Positions 33,701-41,733 of a stretch of DNA of 64,000 nucleotides are shown one piece after another. Both the position numbers and the translations under genes were made by a program. The stretch is from Nitrososphaerota archaeon (GTDB lineage: Archaea; Thermoproteota; Nitrososphaeria_A; Caldarchaeales; Calditenuaceae). The notes below the pieces were generated by a model that saw only the letters and a list, made by a program, of their open reading frames with translations, made no database searches and was not told the origin of the DNA. Location of the stretch: contig WUQR01000139.1 in assembly GCA_009889515.1 (NCBI GenBank), positions 744,001-808,000 on the forward strand, read 5' to 3'. How positions within the stretch are numbered: position 1 is the first letter of the stretch; each line of letters opens with the position of its first letter.

Positions 33701-36376
33701 CTAAGAAATCACGCAGCTGGTCCAGCCGCAGTCAATGCACTTCACACAGCCCTCCTGCCACACTAGGTTCCTGCTTTTGCAGTCTGGACAAACATCGTAC
33801 TTCTCTTCACCGCTCCCCGTCTCGATGTTTAAGATTGGCTCTTCTCGCGGCTCTGTTAGCGATACTTGAAGAGGTATGGCAGTCCTCCGAGCCTTCTCAG
33901 GCGATGGAACCTTGATTTCAATGCCCAACCCCCTCATAATGTTCAGCGTATTATTCTCCACGACTGTAACGTACCTCGACTCCCTCTGGCTCGGAGTTAC
34001 CAAGACTTGCGTAGACTTTGAGAGGTCCCTGTAGATTGTAATGCCCTTCAACCCGAGTTTGTAGGCGAATAGGTACGCGTTCTTGACATCCTCGACAGTA
34101 ACCCAGCTGGGCATGTTAATCGTCTTACTGACTGCCGCGTCTACCCAGAGGCCCACATGATACTGGGCCCTCACATGATCCCACCATGGCACGTCATACG
34201 CCACCACGAAGACCCTCCTAGCCTCCTCTGGAAAGACGTCTAGACCCTGTATTGAGCCTCCGTTGTCAGCAACCATCTTGAAGATCTGCTCGTTATAGAG
34301 GCCTGCTTCCTTCAAGTAGTTCTCAAACTCCGGGTCTATGTAGTGAAAAACGCCGACGGTCACGTGCTTCTCGTAAATCAGTGCGAAGACAGGCTCTAGA
34401 CCCGAACTCGTATCTACCAGCATGGATATGCTGCCGGTGGGTGCGATTGACATTAGGAAGCTGTTGCGGATGCCGTAGCGCTTTACATCCTCAGCGATTC
34501 TGTCCCAATCCATTGTCCAGAGCTCCCTCTTATAGAAGCCCTCCAGTGGGAGCTGGCCATTTACGTAAGAGCTTTCCCAATAGAGTGGGAAGACTCCCCT
34601 CTCCTTGGCACGCTCAATGCTCTCACTGTAGGCGTGATACGCTATGAACTCTGTTATCCTCTGCATGAGGCTGAACCCCTCCTCACTGTTGTATGGGATA
34701 CGCAGTGCGAAGAGGAGGTCTGCAAGCCCCATAAATCCGAGCCCGATTCTCCGCGTCTTCTTCGACATCTCGTCTATGCTCTGTAGTGGATAGTTGTTCA
34801 CATCTATCACGTTGTCTAGGAACCTGTAGGCGATTTTCACAGCCTCCCGGAGAGCATCCCAGTCAATCTCTTTCCCCTTCTCAGTAGACCTCACGAATGC
34901 ATACAAGTTGATGGAGCCTAGGTTGCAGGACTCATACTCGTATAGGGGCTCCTCCCCACAGGGGTTGGTGGAAGTAATGTTGCCGAGGGCCTTCCGAAGC
35001 GGGTTTCTTCTATTGATGTTCTCGAGGAATAGGACTCCGGGGTCAGCGGTCTTCCATGCCATTTCAGCTATGAGGTGGAAGAGGTGTGAGGGGCTCTTCG
35101 TCCCCCAAACCTTACCGTCTCGCGGGTTCCTGAGCTCGTAAGGAGTGTCGTTTTCGAGACACTCCATAAACTTGTCATCTATGAGTACGCTGATGTTGAA
35201 GTTCTCTAAGAATCCCTCCTTCTCCTTTGCCCGGATAAACTTCTCAATGTCCGGATGCCAGACCTCCAAGATACCCATATTCGCCCCCCTCCTCTTCCCA
35301 CCCTGCTTCACCACTTCGGTTACTGTGTCTATAATCCGCATGAAGGTTACCGGCCCCGAAGCGACTCCTGAGGTGGAGAAGACAACATCGCCCTCAGGCC
35401 TCAGCTTGGAGTAGTTGATCCCTATGCCTCCGCCACTCTTGAAGATGATGGCCGCCTCCGTCGCAGCCCTCATTATCGACTCGATATTATCCTCGATGGG
35501 TAGGACGAAGCAGGCTGAGAGCTGACCCAGCCTAGCTCCTGCGTTAAAGAGGGTTGGGCTGTTGGGCATGAACTTCTTCTCAACCATGAGGTTATAGTAG
35601 TTGAGGTAGTCGCTGTAATGGTGGTCAAAGGCGCCTGAGAGAAGCATCTCCCAGAAAACGCTCCACGGGTATTTCATCATGCCTTGGGAGTTGAGGTTGT
35701 CGTAGAGCTTTTTCATCCTCTCAAGGTGCCATCTATTCCAGTAAACCTGGTAGCCCTCGCCGTTCTTGCCGAGGCCGATCTTCCCAGCCCAGAACTCCGG
35801 GTTGAAGGATTCTTGGGGGTGTACCCCCTGTTTAGCCTCCTTGTCGAAGATTAGCGGGTCGTAGAGTATGTCGGGAATCACTATTAGCGCAGCCACCCTT
35901 TGAAACAGCTGTTTAGGCCGCTCTGCAAGCTTCCCCTCCTCATTCTTGAGGAGGTATCTACTCGCCATGAGTCTCAAAGCGTTTACCGAGAACCTCTTAT
36001 CAACCTCGTCAAGATAGTCTGTTTCAAGGATTAGCATCTTCTCCTTCCTGATGCGCTCCCTCTGCTTCCTATACAGGATATAGGACTTAGCGACCTCATA
36101 GAGGTCAAATCTAACTAGGGCGAGCTCAACTATATCCTGAACATTCTCCACATGCGGCGTCCGCTCCGCGCCATACTTCTCCGCTATGACCTGAAGGACA
36201 TACTCGACCACTTGGTCGAGGAGGGCTTCATCATATTTGTCCACCGAGATCATAGCCTTCTTGATGGCCTCGCGGATGCGCCGATAGTCAAAATCCACTA
36301 CGCGTCCGTCCCTCTTGACGATCTTCTTGACCGGATACCCTTCAAGTTTTATACCCACTCCCAAGCCACCGAGCAA
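33701..36376 (-). CDS. nrdJ: Adenosylcobalamin-dependent ribonucleotide reductase (class II)
   Basis: Makes deoxyribonucleotides using vitamin B12. The 891-residue protein has an N-terminal ATP-cone (K-R-D-G-R-V-V-D-F-D), the S-A-C-F-V-L-P first active-site cysteine region, F-K-S-G-G-G-I-G, the active loop N-P-C-G-E-E-P-L with C-N-L-G-S-I-N, and A-P-T-G-S-I-S. The C-terminus is a zinc ribbon (C-P-D-C and C-I-D-C-G-W). The start is uncertain: TTG 36376, TTG 36364 or GTG 36358. A perfect palindrome touches the first of these. A CobY-like B12 gene lies at 60.9 kb. Confidence 0.94.
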   Translation of the reverse strand: MLGGLGVGIKLEGYPVKKIVKRDGRVVDFDYRRIREAIKKAMISVDKYDEALLDQVVEYVLQVIAEKYGAERTPHVENVQDIVELALVRFDLYEVAKSYILYRKQRERIRKEKMLILETDYLDEVDKRFSVNALRLMASRYLLKNEEGKLAERPKQLFQRVAALIVIPDILYDPLIFDKEAKQGVHPQESFNPEFWAGKIGLGKNGEGYQVYWNRWHLERMKKLYDNLNSQGMMKYPWSVFWEMLLSGAFDHHYSDYLNYYNLMVEKKFMPNSPTLFNAGARLGQLSACFVLPIEDNIESIMRAATEAAIIFKSGGGIGINYSKLRPEGDVVFSTSGVASGPVTFMRIIDTVTEVVKQGGKRRGANMGILEVWHPDIEKFIRAKEKEGFLENFNISVLIDDKFMECLENDTPYELRNPRDGKVWGTKSPSHLFHLIAEMAWKTADPGVLFLENINRRNPLRKALGNITSTNPCGEEPLYEYESCNLGSINLYAFVRSTEKGKEIDWDALREAVKIAYRFLDNVIDVNNYPLQSIDEMSKKTRRIGLGFMGLADLLFALRIPYNSEEGFSLMQRITEFIAYHAYSESIERAKERGVFPLYWESSYVNGQLPLEGFYKRELWTMDWDRIAEDVKRYGIRNSFLMSIAPTGSISMLVDTSSGLEPVFALIYEKHVTVGVFHYIDPEFENYLKEAGLYNEQIFKMVADNGGSIQGLDVFPEEARRVFVVAYDVPWWDHVRAQYHVGLWVDAAVSKTINMPSWVTVEDVKNAYLFAYKLGLKGITIYRDLSKSTQVLVTPSQRESRYVTVVENNTLNIMRGLGIEIKVPSPEKARRTAIPLQVSLTEPREEPILNIETGSGEEKYDVCPDCKSRNLVWQEGCVKCIDCGWTSCVIS

Positions 36377-36393
36377 GGCCCACTACGTGGGCC
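36377..36393. promoter_or_regulatory. Perfect inverted repeat in the nrdJ leader
   Basis: GGCCCAC-TAC-GTGGGCC, 7-base arms with a 3-base centre. A TATA-like CTTAAAAAT for nrdJ lies at about 36419-36427, so transcription should begin near 36397 and the palindrome would be the first part of the mRNA, ending directly at the TTG at 36376. It could be a repressor site just inside the transcript or an RNA hairpin over the start region. Confidence 0.5.
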
Positions 36394-36585
36394 TCATATA
36401 ACTCGTTTGTCGGAACACATTTTTAAGAGTTTTCACACACCTCCCCGAAAGAGAGAATACCGTTGTCTGGTCGGCTGTTGGCCATGAGCTTGTCAGTGTG
36501 TCCTCCACATCCGAAAGTGAGGGCTGAGACCCCGGCACCGGGTGGATATTAGAATATATAGCCGCCGGAAAGAGCTAAGGCTGGA

Positions 36586-37545
36586 ATGACAGCTAGGGCA
36601 ACGCCGGAGGAGGTCGCCAAGTCCATAAGCAGCGTATCTGTGGAGGTCTTAACCTTGGAAGAATTTAACAGCATTCTTGAGACCGGTAAGGTTCAGGCCT
36701 ACATCGGGATCGAGCCAAGCAATATTCTACACTTGGGTACACTGGTGGCCTGTGAGCCGCTAATCCGGCTTGCCAAAGCAGGTTTTAAGACAAAGTTTCT
36801 TCTAGCAGATATTCACGGATGGCTTAACGACAAGGGCGAGCTGGAACATCTTAAGGAGGTTGCGAGGCAGAACCAGGAGCTCCTCTCAAAGGTGGTTAAG
36901 TCTCGAGGTGTGGAGAGCTTAAACGTCGAGTTTGTCTACGGTTCAAGTTACCAGCTCAGTGAAGGCTATGTTAAAGAGTTGATGCGTCTAGCCAAGCTGG
37001 TTACAGCATCAGAGGCTAGAAAAGCCATGGACATGATTAGCAAGAAGGATGTCATGTATAAGGTCGGGTCTGAGATTTACGCGCTTATGCAATGTCTAGA
37101 CATAGGCTATTTAGGGGTAAATGTCGCCGTGGGAGGCATGGATCAGAGAAAGATCCACGTTATGGCGCGGGAGTATCTTAGAAAGCTCGGATATCCTAAA
37201 CCTGTGGCAATTCATACACCTATTATCCTAGGGCTTGACGGCGGGGCGAAAATGTCGAAGAGCCTTGACAACGCCATATTCCTCGATGATGGGGAGGAAG
37301 AGGTCTCAAGAAAGGTTTTCCAGGCCTTTTGCCCTGAACGAGAACTGGAGAACAATCCTTTGACAATGATTGTGGAGCGTGTTGTTTTCCCTTGGCTTGG
37401 CGTTTTCGAGGCGGGCGGGAAGACATATAGCGATTATAGCGAGTTTGTCCAAGACTGGAGGAGTGGCGTGCTGACGGCTAAAAAGTTGAAGGAAGCCCTG
37501 ACAGAAGCCCTAAACAACATACTGCGGAGAATTCAGACCGCGTAG
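36586..37545 (+). CDS. tyrS: Tyrosyl-tRNA synthetase
   Basis: A 319-residue archaeal TyrRS, a class I enzyme. The HIGH-like motif is in G-I-E-P-S-N-I-L-H-L-G-T, the KMSKS loop is A-K-M-S-K-S, and the tyrosine/tRNA segments M-D-M-I-S-K-K-D and V-G-G-M-D-Q-R-K-I-H are present. Lacks the bacterial C-terminal RNA-binding domain, as expected for archaea. ATG start with TATA-like GAATATATAG about 30 bases upstream. Confidence 0.95.
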   Translation: MTARATPEEVAKSISSVSVEVLTLEEFNSILETGKVQAYIGIEPSNILHLGTLVACEPLIRLAKAGFKTKFLLADIHGWLNDKGELEHLKEVARQNQELLSKVVKSRGVESLNVEFVYGSSYQLSEGYVKELMRLAKLVTASEARKAMDMISKKDVMYKVGSEIYALMQCLDIGYLGVNVAVGGMDQRKIHVMAREYLRKLGYPKPVAIHTPIILGLDGGAKMSKSLDNAIFLDDGEEEVSRKVFQAFCPERELENNPLTMIVERVVFPWLGVFEAGGKTYSDYSEFVQDWRSGVLTAKKLKEALTEALNNILRRIQTA

Positions 37546-37562
37546 CATAGCAGGCGCAAATC

Positions 37563-38501
37563 TTAAGACCCAGACTCTTTCAGCTGTCTCGCTATGCTGC
37601 AGGCCTTGTTTACAACTTCTATGGGGGTTCTTCCGAAAACATAGATGGCTGGCTCCAACCCCACACCCCCCTCATCAAGCACCACATCCGCCGCGGGATT
37701 CCTCTTCAATGCCTCAATCACGTCAAAGACCACTTCTTCCTCACTCCTCACCCTCTCATTAGGTTTGGTGCTGACCGCTACGAGGCCGGCCTTCTTTATC
37801 ACCTCTTCCACCCCCTTGACCATCTTCAGATTCATGATACTCTTCTTATCGGCGTTGATCCTGATGCTGCCGAGGAGGATGGAGGCCAAGTGTTTTGAGG
37901 CACCGAATGCAGGCTTGCTGACTGGGACCATCCTTGCACCGATCCTAACTATTCTGCCTGGAAAAGCAGCTATGTCGTTAAGACTCGAAGCGTTATCCAA
38001 AGCAGTTGCAATGTTTATCGAGACCTCAGGATATAGGAGTAAGAGTTCGGGGGAGCGCTCCACCAACTCGGCTGCGAGTCTAAGATCCTCCAGAATTCTC
38101 TCCCTCTCGAGAGGCAACCTCACCTCGATGCCGATGCAGACCTCGCAATCTGCTAGTTCGGGATAGAGTCTCCTGTGTAGCCTGCAGATGTGGCCGTTGG
38201 AGAGTAGTCTTCTCCAAGCCATGTGGAGTACTTGGGTTAATCTGGGAGCCCCCTCCGCTGCCGCGCTGGCCAAAGAGTTAGCCAAGGCATCTATTTCCTC
38301 GTCCGGTATTCCGAAGCTCCTAAGTCTGTCGGAATATGTGGATGCGCTTCGCGAGAGATAGCCACTTACCGCGGCCTGGCTTACACCCAGCACTGCAGAT
38401 ATTCTTGATTGGCTGTAGCCTCTCCTCCTCAGTGTGTGTGCCAGCAGGCCCCTAATGTTTGGAAGGATATACTTGAGGAGGACCTCCTCGGGCGGCCTCA
38501 T
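37563..38501 (-). CDS. thiR: ThiR-type regulator: HTH plus ThiN domain
   Basis: A 312-residue protein. The N-terminal helix-turn-helix has Y-S-Q-S-R-I-S-A-V-L-G-V-S-Q-A-A-V-S-G-Y. The C-terminal ThiN-like domain carries V-P-V-S-K-P-A-F-G-A-S-K-H-L-A and ends with D-V-V-L-D-E-G-G-V-G-L-E-P-A-I-Y-V-F-G. Archaeal HTH-ThiN proteins without a kinase domain act as thiamine-responsive repressors (ThiR). The gene overlaps the DUF2258 gene by 4 bases. thiL is in the window at 52.7 kb but no other thiamine gene is near. Confidence 0.85.
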   Translation of the reverse strand: MRPPEEVLLKYILPNIRGLLAHTLRRRGYSQSRISAVLGVSQAAVSGYLSRSASTYSDRLRSFGIPDEEIDALANSLASAAAEGAPRLTQVLHMAWRRLLSNGHICRLHRRLYPELADCEVCIGIEVRLPLERERILEDLRLAAELVERSPELLLLYPEVSINIATALDNASSLNDIAAFPGRIVRIGARMVPVSKPAFGASKHLASILLGSIRINADKKSIMNLKMVKGVEEVIKKAGLVAVSTKPNERVRSEEEVVFDVIEALKRNPAADVVLDEGGVGLEPAIYVFGRTPIEVVNKACSIARQLKESGS

Positions 38502-38854
38502 CCATCAGCCTCTACCTGCAGCTTCTCTTGTCGTATAGCCCTTAGAGCGGCCTCAACCGTGTCCGGGTCTACCCGCCTGTATACACTTACCTTCAGTGTG
38601 TCAAAATTCCAAACGATCTTGGAGTTCTCTACTGCGTACTCTATCTCGATCCTCACGATGTCCCCTTTTGAAAGCACTAGCTTCTCGACTAGTGCTGTGT
38701 AGAGCTTCTGGTTCAGCTCTCCCGCTGCTCTAGCTATCTCGCTGGCCTCGAGCTGGCCAGTCTTTAGCAGTTCTCTGTTCTGTGCGAAGAGTGTCCGGCG
38801 AATCTTAGTGGCATAGTATCCCACTATTACGGTGCCGGTCTGGAGCTTAGGCAT
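38498..38854 (-). CDS. DUF2258-like conserved archaeal protein
   Basis: A 118-residue protein of unknown function, rich in charged helices with an alternating beta-strand stretch in the C-terminal half (V-R-I-E-I-E-Y, I-V-W-N-F-D-T-L-K-V-S-V-Y). The N-terminus L-x-T-G-x-V-I-V-G-Y-Y-A-x-K-I-R-R-T-L-F recalls DUF2258 proteins of Thermoproteota; this assignment is from memory and moderate. It is the first gene of the unit with thiR. TATA element at 38869-38880. Confidence 0.65.
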   Translation of the reverse strand: MPKLQTGTVIVGYYATKIRRTLFAQNRELLKTGQLEASEIARAAGELNQKLYTALVEKLVLSKGDIVRIEIEYAVENSKIVWNFDTLKVSVYRRVDPDTVEAALRAIRQEKLQVEADG

Positions 38855-38868
38855 GGTCAGTCACCCTG

Positions 38869-38880
38869 CTATAAATATAG
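38869..38880 (-). promoter_or_regulatory. TATA box of the DUF2258-thiR unit
   Basis: CTATATTTATAG on the minus strand, nearly symmetric, 15-26 bases before the ATG at 38854. The short distance implies a leaderless transcript. Confidence 0.5.
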
Positions 38881-38979
38881 TAAAAGGAGCCGATATATGT
38901 TATTACCAGTCCTTCCACTGGAGATTATCCCAGTTAGGCCAAACCTCAAGACTTATCGGCGGGCGCGAACCCCATAGCC

Positions 38980-40374
38980 ATGATGAGCGGGATAACAGGG
39001 GAGCTTTGGCATAGAATAAACGAGAAGCGGGGGGAGTATCTCCAGCTTTTAAAGAGTCTGCTGAGCTTTCCAAGCGTCTCGGCCACGGGCGAAGGGATGG
39101 AGGAGGCGGCAGGCCGTGTAGCGGAGGTGTTGGAGAAGGTAGGGCTTAGAAGCGACATTTTCACAGATCATGGAGGCTATCCAATTGTGTGGGGGGAGCT
39201 TAGGGAGGAGCGGCACGGCACCCTCCTAATTTACAACCACTACGACGTCCAGCCACCTGACCCACTCGAGAAGTGGACCTCACCACCATTCCAGCCAACC
39301 ATCAGAAATGAAAGAGTATACGCTAGAGGTGCTTGCGACAATAAGGGTAACCTTGCCGCAAGGCTATGTGCTATAGACCTGCTACTAGACACCATCGGCG
39401 AAGTCCCTCTGAACATCAAGTTTCTAATAGAGGGTGAGGAGGAGATCGGAAGTCCACACCTTAGCAAATTCTTCCAAAATCATAGAGAGATTCTAAGCGC
39501 CGATGCCTGCCTATGGGAGATGGGAGGGGCCAGCCCCGACGGTAGACCACACATCTACCTAGGAGCGAAAGGCATACTATACCTTGAGCTCCACGCCTCT
39601 GAGAAGAGGCCTGACCTCCACTCATCTTGGGGGGCTATCGTGAGGAACCCCGCATTCGAGCTAGTCCACCTTCTCTCCTCTATGAGGGACAGGAGTGGGC
39701 GCGTATTGATTGAAGGATTCTACGACGACGTTCAGATGCCAGATAGCGAGACAGTCGCGCTACTGGAGGAGCTGAGTGGTTTCGAGTCCGAGGTTAGAGC
39801 CATCGTCGGGGATGAAGGACTCTTATCAAATAAATCGGCTAAGGAGCTGCTCTTCGACCTCACACTCATGCCGTGCATCAACATCTGCGGCATACAGTCA
39901 GGCTATACTGGGCATGGTTCAAAGACAGTCCTACCAAGCTCAGCCTTCGCCAAGATCGACATAAGGCTTGTTCCAGGGATGAGGCCTGAGAGAGTATTGG
40001 AGCTGGTCAAGAGGCATGTGGAGAGGGTGAGTGGTGGTAGAGTCTCGGTTGTGCCTTTGGACATGGGTTATCCGGCGGCTAGGACGCATCCGAGCGAGCC
40101 CTTTGTCCAGCTCATAGCTAGGACCGCGGAATCTGCGTACGGGATGAAGCCAATCATCTACCCATCCTCAGCAGGCTCCGGTCCAATGTACCTAGTCACA
40201 GAACTCCTCCAGATGCCATGTGTAGCCGCAGGTATTGGAGACCACCAGTCAAACGTCCACGCACCAGACGAGAGCATCTCGATAGAGAACTATCTGAAAG
40301 GAATACTCCACGTCGCCCTCACCATCGTAAACTTCGTGCCGTTCATGAGGGGCGGCGTTACGCCATATCTATAA
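38980..40374 (+). CDS. M20-family metallopeptidase (dipeptidase-like)
   Basis: A 464-residue zinc peptidase. The catalytic segments are visible: Y-N-H-Y-D-V-Q-P-P-D-P (first zinc His and catalytic Asp), R-G-A-C-D-N-K-G-N (bridging Asp), L-I-E-G-E-E-E-I-G-S (general base and zinc Glu), and a C-terminal H near D-H-Q-S-N-V-H-A-P-D-E-S. Similar to carnosinase/DapE-type dipeptidases; substrate unknown. ATG start. Confidence 0.88.
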   Translation: MMSGITGELWHRINEKRGEYLQLLKSLLSFPSVSATGEGMEEAAGRVAEVLEKVGLRSDIFTDHGGYPIVWGELREERHGTLLIYNHYDVQPPDPLEKWTSPPFQPTIRNERVYARGACDNKGNLAARLCAIDLLLDTIGEVPLNIKFLIEGEEEIGSPHLSKFFQNHREILSADACLWEMGGASPDGRPHIYLGAKGILYLELHASEKRPDLHSSWGAIVRNPAFELVHLLSSMRDRSGRVLIEGFYDDVQMPDSETVALLEELSGFESEVRAIVGDEGLLSNKSAKELLFDLTLMPCINICGIQSGYTGHGSKTVLPSSAFAKIDIRLVPGMRPERVLELVKRHVERVSGGRVSVVPLDMGYPAARTHPSEPFVQLIARTAESAYGMKPIIYPSSAGSGPMYLVTELLQMPCVAAGIGDHQSNVHAPDESISIENYLKGILHVALTIVNFVPFMRGGVTPYL

Positions 40375-40445
40375 ATCCCAGAGACACGCCGCAGGAAACA
40401 AATATATATCATGCGCCAGACTGATAAGTTCACCGGTGCTTAGCA

Positions 40446-40838
40446 ATGACACCCGAGCTAAGCTTCTTTGTCAAGTTTAAGACGCCGCCAGAGCTGGCTA
40501 ACGCAACACTCGAGATAGTGAAGATGGCTAGAGAGACTGGAAAGATCAGGAAGGGCGTGAACGAGGTTATCAAGTCGATTGAGCGGGGACAGGCCAAGCT
40601 GGTTGTCATAGCTGAAAATGTTGACCCACCCGAGATCGTCGCCTTCCTACCGTCCCTCTGCGAAGAGAAGAAGATACCATACATCTATGTTCCTAAGAAG
40701 GAGGACCTAGGAAGGGCTGCGGGGCTCGAGGTCTCTGCCAGCTCGGTCTCGATAATAGATGTCGGGGAGGCCAAGACATATTTTGAGGAGATTCTGAAGC
40801 AGCTCGAGACGATTAGGCGGCAGGTTAGCGTTAAATAG
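40446..40838 (+). CDS. rpl7ae: Large ribosomal subunit protein L7Ae
   Basis: A 130-residue K-turn-binding protein of the ribosome and of box C/D, H/ACA and RNase P RNPs. Signature: [19 protein letters not shown] in two parts, [11 protein letters not shown], and [15 protein letters not shown] start. It leads the L7Ae-S28e-L24e unit. Confidence 0.96.
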   Translation: MTPELSFFVKFKTPPELANATLEIVKMARETGKIRKGVNEVIKSIERGQAKLVVIAENVDPPEIVAFLPSLCEEKKIPYIYVPKKEDLGRAAGLEVSASSVSIIDVGEAKTYFEEILKQLETIRRQVSVK

Positions 40839-40873
40839 TTTCTACCCTATTCTTTGAGGCTGGCTAAGAAGCC

Positions 40874-41077
40874 ATGAGCAGCCAAGGAGTCCCTGCGGTT
40901 GTGGAGCAGGTCGTCGGGAGGACAGGCGTTAGGGGTGATGTTACTCAGGTTAGGGTCCGGATACTCGAGGGCCCCGATGCTGGAAGAGTGATTACGAGGA
41001 ATGTGAAGGGGCCCGTGCGGATTGGAGACGTCTTGATATTGATGGACACTGAGAGGGAAGCCGAGAAGATTAAGTGA
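40874..41077 (+). CDS. rps28e: Small ribosomal subunit protein S28e
   Basis: A 67-residue OB-fold protein near the mRNA exit. Signature: [28 protein letters not shown] and the acid/basic ending [11 protein letters not shown] start, 35 bases after L7Ae. Standard archaeal neighbour order with L24e next. Confidence 0.96.
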   Translation: MSSQGVPAVVEQVVGRTGVRGDVTQVRVRILEGPDAGRVITRNVKGPVRIGDVLILMDTEREAEKIK

Positions 41078-41088
41078 GGGGAGGGTGC

Positions 41089-41280
41089 GTGCCTACCATG
41101 CATACATGCAGCTTTTGCGGGAGGAGTTTTGTCCACGGCACGGGCCTATTGTTGGTGCGTAGGGATGGGGCTCTCAACTGGTTTTGCAGCAGGAGGTGCT
41201 TCGTCTACATGACGAAGCACAAGAAGGATCCGAGAAAGATTAAGTGGACTGCCTATTACGGTAAGGAGAGGCGGGCCTAG
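41089..41280 (+). CDS. rpl24e: Large ribosomal subunit protein L24e
   Basis: A 63-residue zinc-ribbon ribosomal protein. C-S-F-C-G near the start and C-S-R-R-C-F-V give the four zinc cysteines. The frame is open from a GTG at 41074 that overlaps the S28e stop, but GTG 41089 is chosen because GGGGAGGG lies 5-6 bases before it and the product then begins V-P-T, like the family. ATG 41098 is the other option. Confidence 0.93.
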   Translation: MPTMHTCSFCGRSFVHGTGLLLVRRDGALNWFCSRRCFVYMTKHKKDPRKIKWTAYYGKERRA

Positions 41281-41700
41281 CTAGTCGAGAATCTCTTCTT
41301 GGGAGAAGAATATCCTGTGCTCATATTCGTATGAGTCTGGACTGTCGGAGGCGTGTATTATGTTGTTTGTTATGTCTAGGCCGTAGTCGCCGCGGATTGT
41401 CCCCGGACTTGCCTTTACAGGGTCAGTCGCCCCTATCATGAGCCTCACAACCTCGATGGCGCTCCTACCCTCGAGTATAGCCACAACGACATCTTTACCA
41501 CTGATTGAGTCTATGAGCGATTGGTAGAATGGTTTTCCGAAGTGGACGGCGTAGAGTTTCTCAGCCATCTCTCTCTTAACTCTCACGAGTTTGAGAGCGG
41601 CTATCCTCAGCCCCTTCGCCTCGAACCGAGAAATGATGCTTCCAACCAACCCCCTCGAGACCGCACTGGGCTTCAACATGATGAATGTCCGCTCAACCAT
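41281..41700 (-). CDS. ndk: Nucleoside diphosphate kinase
   Basis: Balances NTP and dNTP pools. About 139 residues from ATG 41700 (the frame opens at 41709). Features: E-R-T-F-I-M-L-K-P near the start, the P-loop-like R-G-D-Y-G-L, and the phosphorylated histidine in N-N-I-I-H-A-S-D-S, where most members have H-G-S-D-S. Ndk usually follows L24e on the same strand in archaea; here it is convergent with it, with no gap. Confidence 0.94.
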   Translation of the reverse strand: MVERTFIMLKPSAVSRGLVGSIISRFEAKGLRIAALKLVRVKREMAEKLYAVHFGKPFYQSLIDSISGKDVVVAILEGRSAIEVVRLMIGATDPVKASPGTIRGDYGLDITNNIIHASDSPDSYEYEHRIFFSQEEILD

Positions 41701-41733
41701 ATCAATCACGGCCTGTTAGCCGCTTGATAAATA

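Noticed and set aside
36484-36552. 22-codon open frame beginning ATG before tyrS
   Set aside because: Too short to judge, proline-rich and without a ribosome-binding site. Not listed as a gene.
41521-41727. Plus-strand open frame opposite ndk
   Set aside because: Fully opposite a clear nucleoside diphosphate kinase; composition is that of a reverse-frame shadow.
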